From NCBI RefSeq assembly GCF_015732185.1, contig NZ_WIQM01000004.1:248001-312000 (forward strand): DNA of 64,000 nt. Reading direction: 5' to 3'. Made by a program: the position numbers and the translations under genes. A model generated the notes under the pieces. It had not been told where the DNA came from. It was given only the letters and a program-made list of their open reading frames with translations, and did not search any database. The DNA comes from Pectinatus haikarae. Lineage in GTDB: Bacteria > Bacillota > Negativicutes > Selenomonadales > Selenomonadaceae. Shown here one piece after another: positions 42,197 through 51,413 of the stretch. Each line of letters opens with the position of its first letter. Position 1 is the stretch's first letter.

Positions 42197-44137
42197 TCAC
42201 TCCTGAGGGAACTGTTTTTTAAAATTTTTGATAAAGGTGTCATACGAAGTCTCGTGCAATATTTCTTTGACACCATTATTTTTTACAAGATAATTGAATA
42301 GTTTCAGAAAAATAGGTTCCCAAAGTTTAAATTGAGATTTAGCAATACTGATTAAAAAAACAAGCTGAACAGGCTGTTCATCCCATAAGATCGGTCTATC
42401 TAAAATGAGAATAGCGATAGATGATTTTGGAGGATCGTTGTAAACGGGATGCGGTATGGCCACTAAATTGCCGATTTCTGTAGGCGATGCATTTTCACGT
42501 TCAAAAACGGAGTGCTTGGCAAGATCATCCATGAGGCCTTTACTTTTCAATTGTTCGGTGAGAAACTCAAGAACTTCATTCCTTGTATTGAACTGCATAT
42601 GCATATTAAAGCAATCTTTACGGAAAAAATCTTCTATTTCTGTTCCTATTCCTATACCTTGATGCAAAGAAAAATAATGCTGTTCCAGAAGATATATTTC
42701 CTTATTGTTCAATAAATGTTTTATCCAAATTATCTTTTCTGAGTCAATGTGTTTTATTGGAACCGTGGTGATCACAATGTCCACTGTTCTGAGCATATCC
42801 TCAGTAAGCTGATAGCCAGGAATTGTATCGACTATGACTATGCGGCTTTTAAAATGTTCTTCTAAACGGGATTTTAAAAGCACTGCGGTCCCCATGCCAC
42901 TTGCGCAAACAAGCAAAACACGCCTTACACAAGCATCAGTTTTTATATCCTGCCGATTTAAAGCTGCACCAAAATGTACGGCAATATAGCCTATCTCATT
43001 TTCATTGACAATAATGTGTTCTTTTTGTTCGAGAAAATTGCTGGCAATTACAGCAATTTGAAAAGCCAATGGATACTCGGATTTTATAATGTCAATGACA
43101 TCATTGCGAATATTCATTTTGAATTTCATTCTTGGAATAGATGTCTTAAGATGTAATGCCAGCCATTGAATTAGAGTATTGTCTTTAGAAAAATCAATAT
43201 TTACATTTTCCTTAATATTGCTAATGATTTCTCTGACCAATTCAGTCATTCTCTGAATAGAAGAATCATCTGCCTCCATATATTTTTTGCTTGCCATGAG
43301 ATGCTGAGTAAGATAGTAGACCTCACTGGTTGCCACATCAATTTTTGTCGCACGGTAAAGCTCTTCAAATATGGAAGATGCAACTTCGAATTCTTTGGTT
43401 TTTTCCATGAATCTGCTTTGATTGAGGGTATAAACGATATAGTTTTCCTGTCCGGCCCGCTTAAGGGCGATTGCAATATGCATGGAAAGATTTTGTACGG
43501 CAACATCTGTTAAATGAAGCTCATAGGCATTGATAACACGAAAAATAATATGTTCAATCAATGACAAATCAATTCCTTTGAAAACATTGCTGTAAAATGC
43601 ATTACTTTGTAAAAAGGAAGGATTCTTTTTTTGCGAAATATATTCTGATATAAAATAGCGGAGTTTTGCCTCATTGCCTATAAGCCGCATTCCTTCTGTT
43701 TTATAAGAAGCAAATTCAAGCGAGTAAGGAGCTAATATTTTTGAAGCTTCTTTGATATTAAGCTTTAGAGTAGAAAGGCTGATATAAAGTTCATCAGCTA
43801 ATTCCTGTTGAGTGAGAGAAGTATTTTTCAATGCGCATTGAAGAAATTTTTGGATGATAAAATCAACTCTGTCTTCCAGAGAAGCTGTATGAGAAACAGT
43901 TGCTCCTTGCAAAAAAAATTGAAAAAGTTTAGAATTTATAATTTCCAATACATAACCGGAACGTGTGCCAGAGTGAACTTTAATTCCATACTCATCTGCT
44001 GGTAAAATTAAGTTTTTTATATCGGAGCGAATTGTTCGAGAAGAAACACCAATATATTTTGATAGTTCTTCGCCAGTAAGACCATTTTTATGCTTTTGCA
44101 AAAGTTTGATAATCTTTTCTTGTCTATTGCTTAGCAT
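42197..44137 (-). CDS. BglG/MtlR-type PTS regulator with PRDs, EIIB-like and EIIA domains
   Basis: A 646-residue regulator. Order: an N-terminal helix-turn-helix (LSKYIGVSSRTIRSDIKNLI), a second HTH (TQQELADELYISLSTLKLNIKEA), two PTS regulation domains (phosphorylatable histidines in LSMHIAIALKRA and in LTQHLMASKKY, LALHLKTSIPRMKF), a GatB-like EIIB segment (RVLLVCASGMGTAVLLKSRL) and a C-terminal EIIA (TEIGNLVAIPHPVYNDP). Such regulators are activated or inhibited by PTS phosphorylation. It is the first gene of the galactitol operon, so it probably controls that operon and gatD. ATG at 44137 follows AGAGGA. Confidence 0.93.
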   Translation of the reverse strand: MLSNRQEKIIKLLQKHKNGLTGEELSKYIGVSSRTIRSDIKNLILPADEYGIKVHSGTRSGYVLEIINSKLFQFFLQGATVSHTASLEDRVDFIIQKFLQCALKNTSLTQQELADELYISLSTLKLNIKEASKILAPYSLEFASYKTEGMRLIGNEAKLRYFISEYISQKKNPSFLQSNAFYSNVFKGIDLSLIEHIIFRVINAYELHLTDVAVQNLSMHIAIALKRAGQENYIVYTLNQSRFMEKTKEFEVASSIFEELYRATKIDVATSEVYYLTQHLMASKKYMEADDSSIQRMTELVREIISNIKENVNIDFSKDNTLIQWLALHLKTSIPRMKFKMNIRNDVIDIIKSEYPLAFQIAVIASNFLEQKEHIIVNENEIGYIAVHFGAALNRQDIKTDACVRRVLLVCASGMGTAVLLKSRLEEHFKSRIVIVDTIPGYQLTEDMLRTVDIVITTVPIKHIDSEKIIWIKHLLNNKEIYLLEQHYFSLHQGIGIGTEIEDFFRKDCFNMHMQFNTRNEVLEFLTEQLKSKGLMDDLAKHSVFERENASPTEIGNLVAIPHPVYNDPPKSSIAILILDRPILWDEQPVQLVFLISIAKSQFKLWEPIFLKLFNYLVKNNGVKEILHETSYDTFIKNFKKQFPQE

Positions 44138-44199
44138 ATTATCATCCTCTCTATCTGAATCAAGCATAACAAAAAAACGGTGTCAAACATAGTTCATCT

Positions 44200-44220
44200 A
44201 TTTCCGATAATAGCGGAAAT
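44200..44220. promoter_or_regulatory. Inverted repeat upstream of the galactitol regulator
   Basis: ATTTCCG-ATAATAG-CGGAAAT, 7-bp perfect arms, 63 bases before the regulator start. A possible operator for the PRD regulator. A TTGACA lies between this repeat and the gene, with no good -10. Confidence 0.4.
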
Positions 44221-44300
44221 GTTTTAAATATGTTTTAGTAATTTCCTAAGAAAGATATTTCTTTTTCCTCCTACTTATTTTACTGGTTGCTGATTAAAAT

Positions 44301-44338
44301 AAAAAGCAGACATGCTATTGACAACATGTCCGCTTTTT
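44301..44338 (-). terminator. Intrinsic terminator after gatD
   Basis: AAAAGCAGACATG pairs with CATGTCCGCTTTT (one A-C mismatch) and is followed on the minus strand by TTTTTATTTT. It lies 11 bases past the gatD stop. Confidence 0.8.
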
Positions 44339-44348
44339 ATTTCAATAT

Positions 44349-45395
44349 CTATTCCATAACATACATAACTTTGATGGCTTCTTGCTTCTTATCAAGCAGC
44401 GTTTCGAAAGCCTGATAACCGGCTGAAAGAGGAAATCTATGGGTAACAAGTTCGTCCACTTTCACTTTTCCAGCCTGAAGATATTCGGCAGCGCCGCTCC
44501 ATTCTCCTCCAGGAAATGGGGCAGAATAACTCATCCAGGAACCCGTGACATTCAATTCACCGCGTAAAATAAGCTCAAATGTTTCTGCCGGAAAAGTGAC
44601 ATCTCTCGGCACTGTTCCTATATATACAACATGTCCCATTTTCTTTACCAATGCAGGAATCTGCGCCTGCAGGATATTAACTCCGGCTGTTTCAAAGGCG
44701 TAATCAACTTTGCCATGCTCGAAAAAATAATTTGATATATTGATTTTAGCCGAATTCAGTGTTTTATGAGCCCCCAGCTTTTTAGCAAGTACAAGTTTTG
44801 AATCATCAATATCGATAATATAGATGCGTTCCAAACCCTTTGCAAGTAAACATTGCATTGTCAATAAACCGATAGTACCGCAGCCATATACGATCGCCGA
44901 AGCACCGCTTTTTAAAATGCCAGCCCGCTCAACACCGTGGATAGCAACGGTAAGCGGTTCTATGCAGGCAGCCTGTTCATATGTTACATTATCCGCAATG
45001 GGAACAATATTTATAGAAGGAACAGAGACAAATTCGGCCATCGCGCCTGATTGCCGGGAGCCGACGAAAGAGTATTGGGTGCACATTGCAGGCTGCCCGG
45101 CAGAGCAGTTGGCGCAATGAGTGCACGGAATAAGAGGAGCAGCGGTAACACGCTGACCTGTTTTCAGATTTTTAACTTTACTGCCAATTTGAGTGATTTC
45201 ACCAGAAAATTCATGTCCGATAATAATAGGATAAGAATGTACTCCACCATCTCTGGCACGTGGTAAATCCGAACCACAAATGCCGCAGGCATGAACTTTC
45301 ACTAATACTTCATGATCGTTAATCTCTGGTATAGGAACGCTTTTATAATTTATTTTTTTTATACCTTCAACAACAAGAGCTTTCATTGTACCCAT
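44349..45395 (-). CDS. gatD: Zinc-dependent polyol-phosphate dehydrogenase, galactitol-1-phosphate type
   Basis: A 348-residue medium-chain dehydrogenase. The catalytic zinc ligands lie in HACGICGSDLPR and PIIIGHEFSGE; four structural-zinc cysteines lie in CTHCANCSAGQPAMC. The NAD site is VYGCGTIGLLTMQCLLAKG with DIDDSKL. The pattern matches GatD/sorbitol-dehydrogenase-like enzymes. Next to a galactitol PTS, it most likely oxidises galactitol-1-phosphate to tagatose-6-phosphate. It has its own terminator, so it is transcribed apart from the PTS operon. ATGs at 45401 and 45395 are both possible. Confidence 0.88.
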   Translation of the reverse strand: MGTMKALVVEGIKKINYKSVPIPEINDHEVLVKVHACGICGSDLPRARDGGVHSYPIIIGHEFSGEITQIGSKVKNLKTGQRVTAAPLIPCTHCANCSAGQPAMCTQYSFVGSRQSGAMAEFVSVPSINIVPIADNVTYEQAACIEPLTVAIHGVERAGILKSGASAIVYGCGTIGLLTMQCLLAKGLERIYIIDIDDSKLVLAKKLGAHKTLNSAKINISNYFFEHGKVDYAFETAGVNILQAQIPALVKKMGHVVYIGTVPRDVTFPAETFELILRGELNVTGSWMSYSAPFPGGEWSGAAEYLQAGKVKVDELVTHRFPLSAGYQAFETLLDKKQEAIKVMYVME

Positions 45396-45633
45396 GGTCA
45401 TTATCTCCTTTGCCGATAAATTCTGACAAAATTAGTATACCAAAAGCATCATATCTCCCATAGTTTGAAAATTTCCGTGTAGTGAGGAAATTATTGATGA
45501 ATGGCTAAAGTGATTTTCCAATATTTAGTAACTTGACCATCGCTCAAGATGATAATTATTATTTTCTTTATTTTACATTTGTGAGTAATTTGTTATATGA
45601 GAAATATGCCGTTCTTTTGAAATATAAATTACA

Positions 45634-45861
45634 ATGTTTTTGTGTAACGCAATCCGGCTGGCTAAAGAGCTTATTGCACAAGTAAAACTACAGCCTAACG
45701 ATAAAGTTATAATTACAGTCAATGGAGATTAAATCGTTTAAAAAAAACTTATACAGAAAAAAGAAGCTGCATTTGATGAACTTTTTAAAGACTATGAAAG
45801 GGATTGGTTTTGTTCAGAATTTGATGTCGATACAGATTTAGAAAAAGAGGTTGTCGAGTGA
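45634..45861 (+). pseudogene. mazE-like antitoxin remnant
   Basis: The frame reads NAIRLAKELIAQVKLQPNDK, VIITVNGD, then TAA (45730), IV, TAA (45739), and continues in the same frame as KKLIQKKEAAFDELFKDYER, DWFCSEFDVDTDLEKEVVE and TGA (45859). The first part is the AbrB-like DNA-binding domain of MazE without the usual WGNS start; the second is the toxin-binding tail (LxELFxDY...). Two in-frame stops split it. Confidence 0.75.
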
Positions 45862-46185
45862 AACAATTTCCAGAATCCGAGGATATTATCATCCTTAATT
45901 TTAATACGCAAAGTGGGATTGAGATTCAAAAGAATCATCTGATGCTGGTTGTCTCCGGTGGCTTGTTCAATTATGGTTTGTCCAATAATTTTGACATCAA
46001 GGGAGTTTCTTACGCATGTGGTATTTGATAATCTCACCAAAACGCATGGAGATATTTTATCTGAAAAAATAGACAGGCATAAAAAAATACAATTTGTAGA
46101 ACTGAATTGTGATTCCCCAAAATTTGCCTCATATTTAATAAAGAGCATATATGCTTTATTTTTTAAGCGATTTTATAAAAAATAA
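45858..46185 (+). pseudogene. mazF-like toxin remnant, frameshifted
   Basis: It starts at GTG 45858, overlapping the mazE end as is usual for mazEF. The first frame gives KQFPESEDIIILNFNTQSGI, then LMLVVSGGLFN, with DIKGVSYACGI and stops at 46026. The rest continues in another frame as FDNLTKTHGDILSEKIDRHK and KIQFVELNCDSP. A one-base shift near 46018-46026 and an internal deletion near GLFNYGLSNN, relative to normal MazF, make it inactive. The tail to 46185 is read-through beyond the family. Confidence 0.75.
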
Positions 46186-46195
46186 AAAATAAATA

Positions 46196-46233
46196 AAAAA
46201 ATCGCAGTAACAAACATAAACATTGTTACTGCG
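46196..46233 (-). terminator. Intrinsic terminator after glycerate kinase
   Basis: A perfect 11-bp stem CGCAGTAACAA / TTGTTACTGCG (46203-46213, 46223-46233) is followed on the minus strand by ATTTTTTTATTT. It lies about 110 bases past the glycerate kinase stop. Confidence 0.8.
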
Positions 46234-46343
46234 GGCTTTCTAAGTAGTTAGTTTTTAACGATCGAATGTAAAGAAGCAATCAGACAGTGTGCAGCAAAAA
46301 TGCGGGCGGTAAAGAGGATAAATGAGTTAGCTTGGGTAGAAAA

Positions 46344-47480
46344 TCATACCAGCAGGCGAAAAACCTGAGTAACTGTTTGCCGGAGATTAAGGCGTGCTGT
46401 TTCTGGCTGCATGGCGGTTTGAGTATCCATAGGTAAATGCAGGATCGGAAAATAAGCATCAATACCATATTGGTTTACTTTTTCAGCCATTGGTTTGGCA
46501 CCTCCGGAAAAAGCAATGACACGAGTTTCTTTGTTGATTTTTTTTGCAAGTTGTGCAACGCCTACAGGTGCTTTACCCATAATCGTTTGTTCGTCAAGAC
46601 ATCCTTCACCGGTAATTACTATGTCGGCATTTTTTAAGGCACTTTTAATATTAATGGCATCAAGTACCAGACTAACACCGGGTTCCAAGGTTGCCGGCAA
46701 AAAAGTAGCAAAAGCGTAACCCAATCCACCGGCAGCACCTGCACCTGGTTTGTCGGCTTCATCGCATCCAAGCTGCTGATGAATTTTTTTAGCAAAATTA
46801 GAGGCGGCTTTATCCAAAAACTCAATGGTTTCAGATGCAGCACCTTTTTGAGGACCATATACTGCTGCACAACCTTCATTACCGCAAAGCGGATTGGATA
46901 CATCACAGGCTATGTGAAAGCTGCAGTTTTTTATGTCTGGGCAGAGCTGTGACAGATCAATGGATACCACATCGGCGAGGTTTTGTCCATTGATGCCGGC
47001 TGGCTGACCGCAATTGTTAAAAAATTGTACGCCTAAGGCAGTCAGCATACCAATTCCGCAGTCGTTAGTGGCGCTGCCGCCTATACCGATAATAAAATTT
47101 CGGCAGTCATTATTTATGGCATGAAGTATGAGCTCGCCCAGTCCATAGGTGGTGGTATATAACGGATTACGTTTTTGGGTAGGAATGAGGGAAAGACCGG
47201 CAACATTGGCGGTTTCAATAATTGCCGTACGAGTTGATTTAATAATTCCATAATGGCAGATGATTTTCTGCCCAAGAGGTCCGGTAGCCGGAGTAGTTAT
47301 TATATGACCGCCAAGACCTTCCGTCAATGTATTTACTGTGCCCTCTCCGCCATCAGCCAGCGGAAAAATTTTAATGACGGCTGTAGGGAGCAAGGTCCTA
47401 ATGGCTGTGGCAGTTATGCTGCCGGCTTCCACAGAAGAAAGGCTCCCTTTAAAGGAATCCATTGCAATAACAATATTCAT
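46344..47480 (-). CDS. Glycerate kinase (GarK/GlxK family)
   Basis: A 378-residue kinase that phosphorylates D-glycerate, usually to 2-phosphoglycerate in this family. Motifs: MNIVIAMDSFKGSLSSVEAG at the start, IFPLADGGEGTVNTL, FIIGIGGSATNDCGIGML, KPGAGAAGGLGYAF and VITGEGCLDEQTIMGKAP. The ATG at 47480 follows GAGGTG; the longer open frame upstream overlaps the end of pheT and is rejected. The gene starts 59 bases after pheT and might be read through from the pheST transcript. Confidence 0.93.
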   Translation of the reverse strand: MNIVIAMDSFKGSLSSVEAGSITATAIRTLLPTAVIKIFPLADGGEGTVNTLTEGLGGHIITTPATGPLGQKIICHYGIIKSTRTAIIETANVAGLSLIPTQKRNPLYTTTYGLGELILHAINNDCRNFIIGIGGSATNDCGIGMLTALGVQFFNNCGQPAGINGQNLADVVSIDLSQLCPDIKNCSFHIACDVSNPLCGNEGCAAVYGPQKGAASETIEFLDKAASNFAKKIHQQLGCDEADKPGAGAAGGLGYAFATFLPATLEPGVSLVLDAINIKSALKNADIVITGEGCLDEQTIMGKAPVGVAQLAKKINKETRVIAFSGGAKPMAEKVNQYGIDAYFPILHLPMDTQTAMQPETARLNLRQTVTQVFRLLV

Positions 47481-47539
47481 TATTGACACCTCATCGTGTA
47501 TTCTTAAGCAGTATGGCATCGGGATAGTAATAAAATTTC

Positions 47540-49975
47540 TCAAGCACGCAAAGAGGCATTACAATTTTTCTGCAGTGCTTCCACAATATTTTGAAAAGCA
47601 GCGTCTATTTCCGCATCAGTTAATGTTTTGTCATTGGCCTGAAAGGTCAGAGAGAAGGCCAGACTTTTTTTGCTGCCTTCTATTTGTTTGCCTTCATAAA
47701 CATCAAATAAATCAAGGGATGATAGATATTGCCCAGCTGATTTAGTGATGGTTTTTTCAATGATTCCGGCCTCTACAGATGTATCAACAAGTATGGCAAG
47801 ATCACGGGAGGTTGAAGGATATTTGGGTAATGGTCTGCTTTTTATGGTTTTGGCTGTGTATTTCATCAAAATATCTATGTCGGCAGTGAAAATGTAAACC
47901 GGTTTTGTTATACCGAAGGCTGAAGAAACAGACGGATGAAGTTCACCCACAGTGAAAACAGTATCGCGTCCCTTTTTGAAAACGGCAGTTTTTCCGGGGT
48001 GCATAGCAAATTGTTCTCCGGCTTCTATTGTGCATCGACTGATAGATAATTTTTGCAATAATTCTTCAATAATGCCCTTTGCATCATAAAAATCTGCGAG
48101 AGAATTATCTTCACTCCAGCTGAAGGTGTTTCTGCGGCCGGATATTGCTCCGGCGATTTCTAAATGTTCTGAGGGAAGTTCGGTGACAGGCAGAGCCTTC
48201 GGCAGAAAAATAGAACCGATTTCAAATATTTTTATGTCATTGTTTTTACGGGAAAAATTCCGTGTCAGATTTTCCATTACAGAAGTCAGCAGGCAGGTAC
48301 GAACAAGCGGATATTCATCGGTAAGCGGATTCATGATAGGAATGGCATTGCGGATAAAATGATCGGCAGGTACATTCAGCTTATCCAAGATGGAGGGATG
48401 AGTAAAACTAAAGGAAACAGTTTCGCAAAGACCAAGGCTGACCATGATATTTTTGAGTTTATCCACAAAAGTTTGTTTATCCGACTGCTTTCCTTGTAAA
48501 GCCAGTCCGGACGGAAGTGTAGATTCTATTTTATCAAAACCGTAAATGCGGGATATTTCTTCAGAGATGTCCTGCATGCAGCTTATATCACCGCGCCATG
48601 AAGGAATAAAGGCAGTTATAATGCCATTTTTTTCCTCGGTTTTTATTTCAAGCTTTCGAAGAATGTCGACCATAATCCGGCTGTCAAGGCCGGTTCCCAG
48701 ATGTTTGTTTATTGCTTCTGCCGTAAAATCTATTGTGACGGGTTTTTTCTTTTCCGGATATACATCAAGGACACCTGTTACGGCAGCACAAGTTACATCC
48801 ATCTGTGTGAGCAGCTGTGCGGCCCGGTCAAGTGCACGGATGGTATTTTCTATGTCGGTGCCGCGTTCAAAACGCCCTGAAGCTTCAGAAATAAGACCGC
48901 AGGAGCGGGCAGTGCGACGTATTCCGGCTCCGTAAAATTTTGCGGCTTCCAGTACAACAGTGGTGGTTTTATCAGTTATCTCCGTTTCAAATCCACCCAT
49001 AATACCTGCGAGTCCGGCCGCCTTTTCAGTGTCTGCTATGACGAGCATATCTTTTTTTGCTTTGCGTGAAGTGTCATCAAGTGTGTGAAGCAGTTCACCT
49101 TCTATACTGCGTCTGGCGATAAGATTGTGTCCCTTTATCGCATCATAATCATAGGCATGGAGCGGCTGCCCCAGTTCGATCATAACAAAATTGGTCACAT
49201 CGACAACATTATTTATAGAACGGATCCCTGCGCCTTCAAGACGCTGCTGCATCCATTCAGGAGAGGGCCCGACCTTTATGTTTTTGAGCATACGGCAGGA
49301 AAAACGCGGGCAAAGATCTTGGTCTGCAATCTCGATTGAGATAAGATCATTTATTTTGTCAGAGGAGTTTTCTTTTAACGTGATAACAGGCCATTTTGGT
49401 TTATTGCCGGTTAATGCAGCTATTTCACGCACCAGACCAAAAACGCTGAAGCAATCGCTTCTGTTGGCGGTAAGCTCAAATTCTAAAATTACATCATTCA
49501 ATCCCAGCAGATCCTTTACAGGCATACCAATAAGAGTATCTGGCGGGAGAATATATATACCGGTTTTCTGATCGTCAGGCAAAGCTTCAAGATCCAGCTT
49601 TAATTCCTGTGCGGAACAAAGCATACCGTAGGACATTACGCCGCGCAGCTTTCCTTTTGATATTTTCATACCATTGGGTAAGTGAGCGCCGATCATGGCA
49701 ACGGGGACGATTTGTCCTTGTGCCACATTTTTTGCTCCCGTGACTATTATTATATTTTCATCGGCACCGACATTTATAGTGCATATCTGCAGATGATCTG
49801 AATTTTCGTGCGGCTTCAGTTCTTCAATACGTCCTGTAACCACTTTTTCCAGTCCGATTCCCGGATCAATTATATTTTCTACGGGAACACCTGCCATTGT
49901 CAGCATATCAGCAAGTTTTTCCGGTGTTTCCTTGAAATCTATGTAATCTTTCAGCCATTTTATGGATACCTGCAT
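47540..49975 (-). CDS. pheT: Phenylalanine--tRNA ligase beta subunit
   Basis: An 811-residue subunit of the usual bacterial length. Order: N-terminal tRNA-binding (EMAP-like) domain near 40-150 (HENSDHLQICTINVGADENIIIVTGAKNVAQGQ), the B3/B4 editing domain near 200-390 (DVTNFVMIELGQPLHAYD, AGIMGG), B5 (STIDFTAEAINK-like), the synthetase-like core (FGFDKIESTLPSG, SLGLCETVSFSF) and the C-terminal anticodon-binding domain with YPSTSRDLAILVD. It forms a heterotetramer with PheS, encoded 21 bases upstream. Confidence 0.96.
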   Translation of the reverse strand: MQVSIKWLKDYIDFKETPEKLADMLTMAGVPVENIIDPGIGLEKVVTGRIEELKPHENSDHLQICTINVGADENIIIVTGAKNVAQGQIVPVAMIGAHLPNGMKISKGKLRGVMSYGMLCSAQELKLDLEALPDDQKTGIYILPPDTLIGMPVKDLLGLNDVILEFELTANRSDCFSVFGLVREIAALTGNKPKWPVITLKENSSDKINDLISIEIADQDLCPRFSCRMLKNIKVGPSPEWMQQRLEGAGIRSINNVVDVTNFVMIELGQPLHAYDYDAIKGHNLIARRSIEGELLHTLDDTSRKAKKDMLVIADTEKAAGLAGIMGGFETEITDKTTTVVLEAAKFYGAGIRRTARSCGLISEASGRFERGTDIENTIRALDRAAQLLTQMDVTCAAVTGVLDVYPEKKKPVTIDFTAEAINKHLGTGLDSRIMVDILRKLEIKTEEKNGIITAFIPSWRGDISCMQDISEEISRIYGFDKIESTLPSGLALQGKQSDKQTFVDKLKNIMVSLGLCETVSFSFTHPSILDKLNVPADHFIRNAIPIMNPLTDEYPLVRTCLLTSVMENLTRNFSRKNNDIKIFEIGSIFLPKALPVTELPSEHLEIAGAISGRRNTFSWSEDNSLADFYDAKGIIEELLQKLSISRCTIEAGEQFAMHPGKTAVFKKGRDTVFTVGELHPSVSSAFGITKPVYIFTADIDILMKYTAKTIKSRPLPKYPSTSRDLAILVDTSVEAGIIEKTITKSAGQYLSSLDLFDVYEGKQIEGSKKSLAFSLTFQANDKTLTDAEIDAAFQNIVEALQKNCNASLRA

Positions 49976-49996
49976 GTATGATAATCTCCTTTTCCT

Positions 49997-51022
49997 TTAA
50001 AATTGTTTTAAGAAACGTGCATCATTGTCAAAAAATAAACGCAGATCTTCTATTCCATAAGAAAGCATTGCTATGCGTTCGACACCAAGGCCGAAAGCAA
50101 AACCGCTGACTTTATGGGGATCGTAGCCGCTCATTTCCAATACATGCGGATGGACCATGCCTGAACCTAAAATTTCCAGCCAGCCAGTACCTTTGCAGAC
50201 ACGGCAGCCCTTGCCGTGACACATCACACATGTTATATCGACCTCGGCACTTGGTTCCGTGAAAGGGAAGAAGCTGGGACGAAAGCGCAGATCAAGATCA
50301 TCGCTGAACAGCTGACGCATAGCTGTCGTAAGAGTGCCCTTAAGATCGGAAAAACTGATATTTTTATCTATACATAGTCCTTCGACCTGCGTAAACATGG
50401 GAGAATGTGTGGCATCATAATCATCGCGGCGAAAAACACGGCCTGGTGCTATTATGCGTATGGGGCTGTTGGGTTCGTGAGCTTGCATGGTTCGTGCCTG
50501 GACAGGAGATGTTTGTGTGCGCATCAGAATATCTTCAGTTATATAGAAAGAATCTTGCATATCACGTGCGGGGTGATCTTTTGGCAGATTCAAAGCTTCA
50601 AAATTGAAATAATCAGTTTCTATCTGAGGACCTTCCGCTATAGAGTAGCCCATGTTTCTGAATATACCTTTAAGTTTATTTAAAGTCAGTGTGAGCGGAT
50701 GCAGATGACCTATTTCGTGGCGGCGTCCGGGAAGTGTCACATCTATTTTTTCTGTTGCAAGACGAGTGGAAAGTTCATCGGCCTTTAAGGCAGACTGTCT
50801 GTTCTCTAATGATGCTTCCAGTTCACTGCGAACGTCGTTGACTAATTGGCCGATACGCGGTCTGTCTTCCGGGCTTACTTTACCCATACCGCGCAGAATA
50901 GCGGTCAGGGAACCTTTTTTACCAAGATACTTTACTCTTTGTTCATTGAGTTCGTTGAGATCACCGGCAGCTTTTATGGCTGTCAGAGCGTCTTCTTTAA
51001 TTTGGGTTAATTGCTGTTCCAA
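49997..51022 (-). CDS. pheS: Phenylalanine--tRNA ligase alpha subunit
   Basis: A 341-residue catalytic subunit. After an N-terminal coiled coil (about 1-85), class II motifs are visible: [55 protein letters not shown] and [19 protein letters not shown]. Start is the ATG at 51022 after AGGAGG. Expression is under a T-box leader. Confidence 0.96.
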   Translation of the reverse strand: MEQQLTQIKEDALTAIKAAGDLNELNEQRVKYLGKKGSLTAILRGMGKVSPEDRPRIGQLVNDVRSELEASLENRQSALKADELSTRLATEKIDVTLPGRRHEIGHLHPLTLTLNKLKGIFRNMGYSIAEGPQIETDYFNFEALNLPKDHPARDMQDSFYITEDILMRTQTSPVQARTMQAHEPNSPIRIIAPGRVFRRDDYDATHSPMFTQVEGLCIDKNISFSDLKGTLTTAMRQLFSDDLDLRFRPSFFPFTEPSAEVDITCVMCHGKGCRVCKGTGWLEILGSGMVHPHVLEMSGYDPHKVSGFAFGLGVERIAMLSYGIEDLRLFFDNDARFLKQF

Positions 51023-51061
51023 AATGATGCCTCCTGATGAAATTGAATATATTCAGATAAA

Positions 51062-51375
51062 ATAAAAACCTCCGCCCTGCAAGGGGCGAAGGTAAAAATT
51101 CGCGGTACCACCCTAATTGATACTTTAAATGCGTTAACGCCGCCGGCGCCGCTGCTATATAAATAAGTCAGAGCTGCAGACATGACAGCGAATGTCGTGC
51201 CAAAAGCTTGTCTCAATTTTCACTGCGGGACTCAAAAGTGAACTTCTGTTCGGTTTTTTGGCATTGCTCTCAGCTAAAACAATACTTTCTGTGCAAAAGG
51301 AAGGAACATACTCTCTTTATCATCGTCAATAATAGCTGTATGATATGCAGTAATAAATAAATCAATGCATTAACA
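51062..51375 (-). promoter_or_regulatory. T-box leader of pheST
   Basis: The T-box AGGGTGGTACCGCG is at 51101-51114 on the minus strand, followed by a terminator ACCUUCGCCC/GGGCGGAGGU (51068-51093) with a U-run. Stem I lies 5' of it; GAAGTTCAC near 51236-51244 offers UUC (Phe) as the specifier. It senses uncharged tRNA-Phe and lets transcription read into pheS. Confidence 0.92.
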
Positions 51376-51378
51376 AAA

Positions 51379-51407
51379 AGTATATCATAAAAAGGAATGG
51401 AAGACAA
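51379..51407 (-). promoter_or_regulatory. Promoter of the pheST T-box transcript
   Basis: On the minus strand TTGTCT (51402-51407) is 17 bp from TATACT (51379-51384), just upstream of the T-box stem I. It sits right after the permease stop codon. Confidence 0.75.
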
Positions 51408-51413
51408 TCGACG

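Noticed and set aside
45949-46185. A separate 78-codon gene starting at 45949
   Set aside because: Its useful part is the C-terminal half of mazF in a shifted frame, so it is listed as part of the pseudogene.
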